DNA of 41,608 nucleotides from an uncultured Eubacteriales bacterium (GTDB lineage: Bacteria > Bacillota > Clostridia > Christensenellales > Borkfalkiaceae): positions 1-41,608 of the forward strand of contig UQHL01000024.1 in NCBI GenBank assembly GCA_900540805.1, given 5' to 3'. Within the stretch, counting starts at the first letter, position 1. Each line of letters opens with the position of its first letter. Positions 23,473 through 30,983 of this stretch are shown piece after piece. Below the pieces are notes generated by a model. That model saw only the letters and a program-made list of their open reading frames with translations. It made no database searches and was not told where the DNA came from. Both the position numbers and the translations under genes were made by a program.

Positions 23473-25356
23473 ATGTTCAAATTATACAAAAAGCTGAGGC
23501 CGATAGACTGGGTACTGCTGATCGTACTCGTCGGGCTGACGGTGCTGCAGGTCTATTGCACGATGCTGCTCGTCGATTATACGAAAGACATCATTCAGTC
23601 GATTACCCTGCTCGATTATTTCAACCACCCCGAAAAGCTGGACGAAGCGGGGGCGTTGGCCGCATTGATCGGCTCGCTGGGCGGCTGGGGGAACGTGACG
23701 GCCGAAGCCCTTGCGGCTGCGGGAGTGGAAGGCTCGAAGGCAGGGGAGCTTATGAAGATCGCTTCCGCTTCGACGGGGGATATCTGGCGCAGCGGCGGCC
23801 TGATGCTGGCGGTGGCGCTCGGCAGCGCGGCGGCGCAATGCGCAGTGGGACTGATAGCCTCTTACGTTTCGGCGGGGCTTTCGACGAATATTCGCTCCGC
23901 AGTATATAAAAAGGTGGATTCTTTCTCCGCGTCGGAAGTGGATAAATTCTCCACGCCGTCCTTGATTACGCGCACGACCAACGATGTCCAGCAGGTGCAG
24001 ATAGCCAACATCATGATGCTGCGAATGGTTGTCGCCGCGCCCATTACGGCCGTTTGGGCGATATGCAAAATTCGCGCCACGAGCATGAAGCTCACCTGGG
24101 CGACGATCGTCGCGGTAGTGCTGACGCTGGCGTGTATCACGGCGATCATGATCGTCGTCATGCCCAAGTTCAAAAGCATGCAGAAGCTGACCGACAAGCT
24201 CAACGGCGTCTCGCGCGAAAATCTTACGGGCATCCGCGTCGTGCGCGCTTACAACGCCGAAGGCTATCAGGAAGAAAAGTTTGAGAAAGCAAACGTTGCG
24301 ATTACGAAAACGCAGTTGTTTACGGGCCGCGTCATGGCGTTGATGTCCCCGATCATGACGCTGATCATGAACGGCATTTCTCTGGCTCTGTATTGGATCG
24401 GCGCCTCGCTCATCAATAAGGGGGCAACCGATTTCCCGACGATTTCTTCCTTTATGATGCTGGCTTCGCAGATTATCATGGCGTTTATGATGTTGATGAT
24501 GATGTTTGTGCTTTTGCCCCGGGCGCAGGTCTCCGCCGAGCGTATCAATCGGGTGCTGGGTACCGAAGTGTCCGTGAAAGATCCCGAAACGGACGCGGAG
24601 CGCACGGAAACGGGCACGGTGGAATTCAAAAACGTTACGTTCCGCTATCCCGACTCCGACGAGGCGGTGATAAAAAATATCAGCTTCAGGGTAAACAAGG
24701 GAGATACCGTGGCGTTTATCGGGTCCACGGGCAGCGGTAAATCGACGCTGATTAATCTCGTGCCCCGTTTCTTCGACGTCACGGAAGGACAAATACTCAT
24801 CGACGGCGTAGATGTGCGGGAGATCAAACAAAAGACGCTTCGGCACATCATCGGCTACGTCCCGCAAAAGGGCGTGCTGTTTACGGGCACCGTCAAGGAG
24901 AACATCGCGTTCGGCAATCCCGCGCTTTCCGACGAGGAGATCGTCGCGGCGGCAAAGGTGGCGGAGGCGGACGATTTTGTGTCGCGGATGGAAAAGGGCT
25001 ACGAGTCGGATATCTCCCAAGGCGGTAAAAACGTTTCGGGCGGACAGAAGCAGAGGCTTTCCATCGCGCGCGCCGTCGCCATGAAACCCGAAATTTTTAT
25101 TTTCGACGACAGCTTTTCCGCTCTCGATTACAAGACGGACAAAAAGGTGCGCGAAAACCTCAGGGAAGCCGCCGCAGGCACGACGAAGCTGATCGTCGCG
25201 CAGCGTATCGGCACGATCATGGACGCGGATAAAATCGTCGTTTTAGACAGCGGGGACGCCGTGGGCGTAGGTACTCATAAAGAGCTGCTGGAGACCTGTC
25301 CCGTCTATCGGGAGATCGCCCTTTCCCAGCTTTCGAAGGAGGAGCTCGGCTTATGA
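23473..25356 (+). CDS. ABC exporter half-transporter, degenerate-site subunit
   Basis: A 627-residue fused membrane-ATPase half. It has six membrane helices (an unusual loop of about 60 residues follows the first), then an ATPase domain. Walker A is GSTGSGKS (417-424), the signature is VSGGQ, and Walker B is IFIFDD. The catalytic Glu is replaced by Asp546, and the switch His by Gln577 (IVAQRIG). This marks the degenerate ATP site of heterodimeric type IV exporters such as BmrC/D and TM287/288. The partner is the next gene. GGAGG precedes the ATG. Substrate unknown; multidrug or peptide export is likely. Confidence 0.93.
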   Translation: MFKLYKKLRPIDWVLLIVLVGLTVLQVYCTMLLVDYTKDIIQSITLLDYFNHPEKLDEAGALAALIGSLGGWGNVTAEALAAAGVEGSKAGELMKIASASTGDIWRSGGLMLAVALGSAAAQCAVGLIASYVSAGLSTNIRSAVYKKVDSFSASEVDKFSTPSLITRTTNDVQQVQIANIMMLRMVVAAPITAVWAICKIRATSMKLTWATIVAVVLTLACITAIMIVVMPKFKSMQKLTDKLNGVSRENLTGIRVVRAYNAEGYQEEKFEKANVAITKTQLFTGRVMALMSPIMTLIMNGISLALYWIGASLINKGATDFPTISSFMMLASQIIMAFMMLMMMFVLLPRAQVSAERINRVLGTEVSVKDPETDAERTETGTVEFKNVTFRYPDSDEAVIKNISFRVNKGDTVAFIGSTGSGKSTLINLVPRFFDVTEGQILIDGVDVREIKQKTLRHIIGYVPQKGVLFTGTVKENIAFGNPALSDEEIVAAAKVAEADDFVSRMEKGYESDISQGGKNVSGGQKQRLSIARAVAMKPEIFIFDDSFSALDYKTDKKVRENLREAAAGTTKLIVAQRIGTIMDADKIVVLDSGDAVGVGTHKELLETCPVYREIALSQLSKEELGL

Positions 25357-27161
25357 AACACAATCGTATGATGCCCGCCGAAACAATGTCCAAGGAAGAA
25401 CGGTCGAAAAATTACAAGCACCTCCTCAAAGCGATGTCCCCGTATTACGGACAGATTGCCCTGTCGGCGGTATTTATCGTCGTTTCCACCGTTCTTGCGG
25501 TGCTGGCGCCGCAGTGGCTCTCCAAGCTCACCGACGAAATCATGGATCATGCGGCCACGCAGTCGATTGATCTGAAGCGGATTATGAATATCGCGATCGT
25601 GCTTATTGTGTTTTACGCTTCGAACGCGATTCTCAATTATCTCTCCAACTTCATCATGACGACGATTACGCAGAAATACACCAAGAAGGTACGCGGACAG
25701 ATTTCCCGCAAGATCAACCGTATCCCGCTGAAATATTACGACTCGCATCAGTACGGCGATACACTGTCCGTCATCACCAACGACGTCGATACCGTCGGTT
25801 CGTCCATACAGCAGGCCGCGTCCATGTTCATTTCCTCGATATGCCTTTTGACGGGCGTTTTGATTGCGATGTTTGTTACCTGCTGGCAGATGGCGCTGAC
25901 CACACTTTTGATTGTTCCGCTCATGATGATCATGCTCGTCATTCTGACAAAATTCGCTATGCCGCAGTTCAGAAAGCGTCAGCAGTATCTCGGCGAGCTG
26001 GAGGGCAAGGTGGAGGAGAACTTTACGGGGCAGACGGTGATTAAGGCCTTCGACGCAGGCGAAAGAAAGGGCGCGGAATTTGAAACCGCAAATAAAAATA
26101 TGAAAGGCGCGATGTTCAAGGCTCAGGCGATTTCGGGCGTTATGCAGCCCCTGATGAGCTTCGTCTCGTATTTCGCCTACGCGGCGGTCTGCGTCGTCGG
26201 CGGCCTGCTGATGAACGCGGGAGATATCGTCACTTACGGCACGATTACCGCATTCCTCGTGTATGTAAACCTTTTCCAAAGCCCCATGAGCCAGATGGCG
26301 CAGGCGATGAACAGCCTGCAGATGGCGGCGGCCTCCGCAGGACGGGTCTATGAATTCCTCGGCGAAGAGGAGCTTTACGACGAGAGCGGCAAAACCCGTA
26401 AATTGCTGGGCGCGGACGGCCGGGAGCATATCCGCGGAGAAGTGGAATTCAAAAACGTTCATTTCGGATATACGCCCGAAAAAATTATTATTCCCGATTT
26501 TTCGGCTAAAGTAAAGCCGGGCATGAAAGTGGCGATCGTCGGTCCGACGGGCGCGGGAAAAACCACGATCGTCAACCTGCTGATGCGCTTTTACGAGGTT
26601 TCGGGCGGCGATATCACCATCGACGGCGTTTCGATCAAGGATATGCCCCGCGAGGAAGTACACGACATCTTCGGCATGGTGCTGCAGGATACCTGGATGT
26701 TTGAGGGTACCATGCGTGAAAATATTCTGTTTTCCAAAACGGGCGTTTCCGACGAGCGGCTGAAGGAAATCTGCAAAGAGGCGGGCATCTGGCACTATGT
26801 GCGCACTCTGCCGGGCGGCCTCGATTACGTGCTGGAAAACGAAGCGAGCGTCTCGGGCGGACAGAAACAGCTGATTACCATTGCGAGAGCCATGGCCGAA
26901 AACGCGCCGCTACTCATTCTCGACGAGGCCACCAGCAACGTGGATACGCGCACGGAGGAGCTTATTCAAAAGAGTATGGATAAACTTGCGGAGGGCAGGA
27001 CGAGTTTCGTCATCGCGCACCGCCTTTCCACGATAAAGAACGCCGATCTGATCCTCGTCATGAAGGACGGCAACATTATCGAGCAGGGCACGCACGACGA
27101 ACTGATCGAACGGAACGGTTTTTATGCGGGGCTGTACAATTCGCAGTTTGCGGGCGAATAA
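25353..27161 (+). CDS. ABC exporter half-transporter, catalytic-site subunit
   Basis: A 602-residue half-transporter with six membrane helices and a complete ATPase domain: Walker A GPTGAGKT (397-404), signature VSGGQ, Walker B ending LILDE with Glu525, and switch His556 (VIAHRLST). It pairs with the preceding subunit, whose catalytic residues are altered, so the dimer has one active and one weak ATP site. Its ATG overlaps the previous stop in ATGA, and AAGGAGG lies upstream. A terminator follows. Confidence 0.94.
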   Translation: MKHNRMMPAETMSKEERSKNYKHLLKAMSPYYGQIALSAVFIVVSTVLAVLAPQWLSKLTDEIMDHAATQSIDLKRIMNIAIVLIVFYASNAILNYLSNFIMTTITQKYTKKVRGQISRKINRIPLKYYDSHQYGDTLSVITNDVDTVGSSIQQAASMFISSICLLTGVLIAMFVTCWQMALTTLLIVPLMMIMLVILTKFAMPQFRKRQQYLGELEGKVEENFTGQTVIKAFDAGERKGAEFETANKNMKGAMFKAQAISGVMQPLMSFVSYFAYAAVCVVGGLLMNAGDIVTYGTITAFLVYVNLFQSPMSQMAQAMNSLQMAAASAGRVYEFLGEEELYDESGKTRKLLGADGREHIRGEVEFKNVHFGYTPEKIIIPDFSAKVKPGMKVAIVGPTGAGKTTIVNLLMRFYEVSGGDITIDGVSIKDMPREEVHDIFGMVLQDTWMFEGTMRENILFSKTGVSDERLKEICKEAGIWHYVRTLPGGLDYVLENEASVSGGQKQLITIARAMAENAPLLILDEATSNVDTRTEELIQKSMDKLAEGRTSFVIAHRLSTIKNADLILVMKDGNIIEQGTHDELIERNGFYAGLYNSQFAGE

Positions 27162-27174
27162 CCGAATATCGGAA

Positions 27175-27204
27175 AAGGATTTCCTTTGCGGGGAATCCTT
27201 TTTT
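27175..27204 (+). terminator. Terminator of the exporter operon
   Basis: A 10-bp stem (27175-27184 with 27191-27200, one G:U pair), six-base loop, and a T-run 27199-27204. Confidence 0.88.
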
Positions 27205-27248
27205 GTAAAACCCTGCGTAATCTACGGAAAACGAAACATACTGACGGT

Positions 27249-28001
27249 ATGAAAAAGCTTTTTTGCGTGTCGGCGCTGCTTGCGGCGGTATGGATAGGCT
27301 CTGCGGCGGGGGCGGGACTTTGCGCCCGCGCCTATGAAGTTGAACGGACGGTGATTTCCGAAAAAACGGCCGTGATAGACGGCAAGCCCGTCGAGGTGCG
27401 GCTCAGCGGCGTCGGAAAAACCTATATTACGGAGATAAGGCTGGACGTTTTACAGGGGGGAAAACCTGTCTGTTCGATTGTTCCGCCCAATGATTTCGGC
27501 TTCGATCCGTTTATTGGATTTTACGAGTTTTCAAAGGGCGAGCCCTTCCTTTTCTATTCCGCGCAGTCGGGCGGGAGCGGCGGCTACGGCTTTTATAACG
27601 TCTATCGGCTGACGGGCGAAAAATGCCGGCAGGTATATGACCAGGCGCAGGACTCCGCGAAAAACCGTTTTGCGGGAGAATTTATCGACGGCTGCAAAAT
27701 GGTTTTGCAAAACCTCAATGAAAAAAACAGCCTGACGGTGGATGTCGGATATATGGCGTCCGAATTTTTGAAGCTGATATTTCCCGCCGATTGCCGTCCC
27801 GCAAAGCAGGAGATAAACATCAACGATATTTCGATTGTGTTTCCCTATTTCAATTCCGCCATGGGGGTTTATCAACTGAGTACCTATCGCTCGGTGACGG
27901 CCGTCGCGGAGGTCAATCGTCTGGGATATATTTCCCAGAATTTAGAGCTTGCCGAAGGTGGTTTCACGCCGTATTTTACAAATTTTTTAATCGGCTTCTG
28001 A
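27249..28001 (+). CDS. Secreted protein of unknown function
   Basis: A 250-residue protein with a clear signal peptide: MKK, a hydrophobic stretch at about 4-22, and a probable cut after CARA near residue 28. The mature part is mostly beta-like with YGFYNVYRL and GGSGGYG segments; I do not recognise a family. Four Cys remain in the mature chain. The ATG at 27249 is chosen because the signal peptide begins there; the upstream open stretch overlaps the exporter terminator. There is no ribosome site and CATACT lies 6 bases before the ATG. It stands alone between two terminators. Confidence 0.75.
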   Translation: MKKLFCVSALLAAVWIGSAAGAGLCARAYEVERTVISEKTAVIDGKPVEVRLSGVGKTYITEIRLDVLQGGKPVCSIVPPNDFGFDPFIGFYEFSKGEPFLFYSAQSGGSGGYGFYNVYRLTGEKCRQVYDQAQDSAKNRFAGEFIDGCKMVLQNLNEKNSLTVDVGYMASEFLKLIFPADCRPAKQEININDISIVFPYFNSAMGVYQLSTYRSVTAVAEVNRLGYISQNLELAEGGFTPYFTNFLIGF

Positions 28002-28018
28002 CGTTTGGACGCCCGAGA

Positions 28019-28054
28019 CCCGCAGGGGATTGTAACCCCCGCGGGCCTTTTTTT
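28019..28054 (+). terminator. Terminator after the secreted unknown
   Basis: CCCGC-A-GGGG (28019-28028) pairs with CCCC-C-GCGGG (28036-28045), one mismatch, loop of seven; seven T at 28048-28054. Confidence 0.88.
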
Positions 28055-28063
28055 CATAATATA
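28035..28063 (+). promoter_or_regulatory. Sigma-K-like promoter match before the DUF11 cluster
   Basis: ACC (28035-28037), 17 bp, CATAATATA (28055-28063) fits the mother-cell sigma-K pattern AC-N16/17-CATAnnnTA. The -35 part lies inside the preceding terminator stem, so the match could be chance. Confidence 0.35.
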
Positions 28064-28084
28064 TGATACAACGACTATAAAACG

Positions 28085-28135
28085 AATACCGCCGTGCGCT
28101 TCGGTTGTTGACGGAACGTTAAGCGGTATTTTTTT
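28085..28135 (+). promoter_or_regulatory. Leader hairpin with T-run just before the DUF11 gene
   Basis: AATACCGC (28085-28092) pairs perfectly with GCGGTATT (28123-28130), followed by T to 28135. It is the shape of a terminator, yet it ends only 15 bases before the next start codon. It may be a second terminator or an attenuator in the leader. Confidence 0.55.
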
Positions 28136-28150
28136 ATCCGAGGTTAAAAT

Positions 28151-29854
28151 ATGCCTATTATAGAAAGATTCTCAACCATCAAAAACGGGGGAATCGTCTT
28201 TACGGGAAACACCTTGGGCTTAAGCAAAGCGGCCAACGCGACCTCTCCGGGGACCCTCGGGTCCATCGGAGCGTTTGTCAGCTTGAATAATGCCCTGCAG
28301 GTGTCCTCATTTCCTCCCGGGACGACCCTGGACTATACGCAGAACGGTTCCGCCGCCGTGCTCACGCTTCCCGCGGGAAGCACGGTGCTGTACGCGGAGC
28401 TCGTCTGGGGCGGGTTGTTCCGTTCTACGGCCAATAACATTTCTTCCTTGCTGGATAACGCCGTAAGGTTTACCACTCCGCTCGGAAGCAACGATATTGC
28501 GCCCGATCCTTCGACAAAACAAAATTTTAATATAACCGAAGACGGCGGGACGGTCGGCTTTTACGTCCGGAGCGCCGACGTGACAACGCTGGTGAAAAAC
28601 GCGATGTCGGGTACCTATTCGACCGGCAGGGTGCCCGCGCTGATCGAGGCGCTCGACGCACGCACTTTAGAGACCAACCATGCGGGCTGGACGCTTGCGA
28701 TCGTATATGAAAATCCGTCCCTGCCCCTGCGCGATCTCACGCTGTGGTGCGGCGGCGTGGTCGTTTCTCCTTCCGCGGGAAGCGCGGACATCACGCTGAC
28801 CGATTTTATCACGCCCGACCTTCTTCCCATCACGGGAAGGCTGTTCGTCTCCGCGCAGGAGGGCGACGCCGTCCTCGAAGGGGACAGAATGCTGTTCGGC
28901 AGAGACGCTGCCTCCCTTGCGCCTATCTCCGGGCCGAACAATCCTGAAGATAACTTTTTTGCGTCCCAGATCAACGATCAAAACGGCGTGCTCGATACGT
29001 CGGGCACGTTCGGCACCAGAAACGCAAACGCCGCGGCGGGAACCAATACTTCGGGCTGCCGACAGGGCTGGGATATCACGGCGATCGACGTCTCCGCCCG
29101 GCTTTCCGTAGGGCAGACGACCGCCGCAGTGCGTTTCGAAACGGACGGGGATCTCTACGTTCCCAACTGCCTCGGATTGCAGATAGACAGCAAGGGCGCG
29201 GTTTTGCAGGTGCAAAAGAGCGTGGATAAAGCTTCTGCCGAGATCGGAGAACCCATCAATTATACGGTAGTTGTCACCAATAACGGCTCTATACGTGCAG
29301 AGACGGTTGCGCTGTACGATCTGCTTCCCAACGAGACGACGCTGATCCCCGGTTCCGTCACGATAGACGGTACGCCTTACGGCGGAACGCTTCCCGTCAC
29401 GTTCGGGCCGCTGGAGGCGGGCGCTTCGGCAACCGTTAAATTTTCGGTGACGGCAAACGCCATTCCCGCTCAAAATCCCGTTTTTAACGTCGCGCAGGCG
29501 GTATATACCTTTATTCCCTTCCCCGGGCATACCGTCACCGATGTTTCCAACTCGAATTACACCTACTGCTATATCATTCACGTGGAGGTGAGGCCCGTTA
29601 AAAGCGTCGATAAGGGGGTCGCCGTTTCGGGCGAGGAACTGCTTTATACGACGGAAATCACAAATGTCGGTTCGCTGCCCATTTCCGACGTTTACTTTAC
29701 GAACCCGATTCCCGTCGGAGCGGCGTTTGTGAACGGTTCTGTCACCGTAAACGGCGCTTCCGTCCCCGCGGCCGATCCCGCGCTCGGCTTTCCGCTGCCC
29801 AATATTCTGCCCGGGCAGAGCGTTACCGTAACATTCCGCGTTACGGTTGACTGA
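28151..29854 (+). CDS. DUF11-repeat protein without signal peptide, possible spore-surface protein
   Basis: A 567-residue protein. Residues 1-345 form a beta-rich N-terminal domain that starts MPIIERFSTIKNGGIVFTGNTLGLSK. Two DUF11 repeats follow at about 351-455 and 480-567, each with the pattern K-S-V-D-K...Y-T-h-h-h-T-N-x-G...P-G-S-V-T-h-N/D-G. There is no signal peptide, anchor or sortase motif, although DUF11 repeats are usually outside cells. Similar signal-less DUF11 proteins, recalled from Bacillus and Clostridium, fit release by mother-cell lysis, hence the spore-surface idea. GAGG lies before the ATG. Confidence 0.7.
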   Translation: MPIIERFSTIKNGGIVFTGNTLGLSKAANATSPGTLGSIGAFVSLNNALQVSSFPPGTTLDYTQNGSAAVLTLPAGSTVLYAELVWGGLFRSTANNISSLLDNAVRFTTPLGSNDIAPDPSTKQNFNITEDGGTVGFYVRSADVTTLVKNAMSGTYSTGRVPALIEALDARTLETNHAGWTLAIVYENPSLPLRDLTLWCGGVVVSPSAGSADITLTDFITPDLLPITGRLFVSAQEGDAVLEGDRMLFGRDAASLAPISGPNNPEDNFFASQINDQNGVLDTSGTFGTRNANAAAGTNTSGCRQGWDITAIDVSARLSVGQTTAAVRFETDGDLYVPNCLGLQIDSKGAVLQVQKSVDKASAEIGEPINYTVVVTNNGSIRAETVALYDLLPNETTLIPGSVTIDGTPYGGTLPVTFGPLEAGASATVKFSVTANAIPAQNPVFNVAQAVYTFIPFPGHTVTDVSNSNYTYCYIIHVEVRPVKSVDKGVAVSGEELLYTTEITNVGSLPISDVYFTNPIPVGAAFVNGSVTVNGASVPAADPALGFPLPNILPGQSVTVTFRVTVD

Positions 29855-29885
29855 CCCCCAATCAATTTAAGGAGAGATAATTATC

Positions 29886-30659
29886 ATGATAGTGACCAAC
29901 CAATCCAACGTAAAATACAGTTATACCATTCCCGGCGAGCCTACGCAAAGCGGAGAGGAATACAGTAATCCCGTCGATACGGAAATCCTTTCCAGTGCGA
30001 TTTCAAAGGTAAAAACCTCCGATCGAACCACTATCGGCGAAGGCGAAACCGCCCGTCAGACCGTGGTGATTACCAATAATTCGGGCGTGGCTTTGCAAAA
30101 CGTGACGTTTAAGGACGTCATGACCGACGGTGCAACCTACGTTTCCGGAAGCGTCGAGGTGAACGGCGTCTCGCAGCCCTCTTACGATCTCATAACGGGA
30201 TTTCCGCTTCCCGATATTCCCGCGGGCGGCAGCGTTTCCGTATCCTATACGATTATTGCCGACGATCCGTTAACGACGACTCCCGTCACAAACTACGCGA
30301 CGATTACCTATACCGTCAACGATCCCAACCGCGGCCCCGTCACCTATTCCGAGAATACCAACGACGTTTCTATCGACGTGGTTTCCGTGCGCATGACCAA
30401 TGTGAAGAGCGTGGATAAGGGCGTCGCCGTTTCGGGTGAGACGCTGCATTACACCTCCGTTATTACCAATGCGGGAACCGTCGATAAGACGGATATCACG
30501 TTTATCGATCCTATCCCCGCAGGGACGACGTTTGTGCCCGGCAGCGTAAGGATAAACGGAACTGTTTATCCCGCTTATAATCCCGATGCGGGCTTCGCTT
30601 TGCCCGATTTGGCTGCGGGAGAAAGCGTAACCGTAGAATTTGACGTAACGGTGAACTGA
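29886..30659 (+). CDS. DUF11-repeat protein, short form
   Basis: A 257-residue protein with a short N-terminal segment (1-36) and two DUF11 repeats at about 37-150 and 166-257. The second repeat opens with VKSVDKGVAVSGE, identical to the last repeat of the preceding gene, and the DNA there is closely alike. This suggests recent duplication. No signal peptide or membrane anchor. The ATG has AAGGAGAG upstream and lies 31 bases after the previous stop, so the genes are co-transcribed. Confidence 0.75.
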   Translation: MIVTNQSNVKYSYTIPGEPTQSGEEYSNPVDTEILSSAISKVKTSDRTTIGEGETARQTVVITNNSGVALQNVTFKDVMTDGATYVSGSVEVNGVSQPSYDLITGFPLPDIPAGGSVSVSYTIIADDPLTTTPVTNYATITYTVNDPNRGPVTYSENTNDVSIDVVSVRMTNVKSVDKGVAVSGETLHYTSVITNAGTVDKTDITFIDPIPAGTTFVPGSVRINGTVYPAYNPDAGFALPDLAAGESVTVEFDVTVN

Positions 30660-30660
30660 A

Positions 30661-30876
30661 ATGATTACGATTACAAACGTTTCGAGGGTAATAGATTATT
30701 CGGGGGAGGCTCCTGTCGAGACGCTCAGCAACCCTGTGCAAACGACGGTATCGCCGGGATCTCCGCCTCGGGAAATCCCGTACTATTACGATCTTTCCGA
30801 TTGCTGCTGTTGCTGCTGTAATCACTACCTGCCGCAAGGCAACGGCTTTGTTTTCGACGGCACCGTATGTTTTTGA
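30661..30876 (+). CDS. Small protein with six consecutive cysteines
   Basis: A 71-residue protein starting one base after the stop of the DUF11 short form. Its N-terminus (MITITNVSRVIDYSGEAPVETLSNPVQT) resembles the N-terminal segment of that protein (MIVTNQSNVKYSY...EEYSNPVDT), so it looks like a paralogue that kept the leader part and replaced the repeats with a new tail. The tail has Cys48-Cys53 in a row, followed by NHYLPQG, and Cys70. Such Cys clusters suit disulphide cross-linking or metal binding. The coding run alternates TGC and TGT, so it is not a simple trinucleotide expansion. Confidence 0.7.
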   Translation: MITITNVSRVIDYSGEAPVETLSNPVQTTVSPGSPPREIPYYYDLSDCCCCCCNHYLPQGNGFVFDGTVCF

Positions 30877-30915
30877 ACGGATCAAACGAAGGCTCCGTTG
30901 AAAGAGAAACAGAAG

Positions 30916-30949
30916 CAGGGCCGAAAAGCATTGCCGCTTTTCGGCCCTG
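30916..30949. terminator. Hairpin between converging transcripts
   Basis: A perfect 14-bp stem (30916-30929 with 30936-30949), loop of six. It lies between the Cys6 gene (plus) and a kinase gene (minus). T-runs are poor on both sides, so efficiency is uncertain. Confidence 0.75.
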
Positions 30950-30983
30950 TTAAAGTTGTCGCGAAAAACTTATTTGAATACGG

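Noticed and set aside
30784..30830. TGC/TGT run as a trinucleotide slippage artefact
   Set aside because: The codons are mixed, the frame continues with sensible composition, and the N-terminus has a paralogue next door, so a real gene is more likely.
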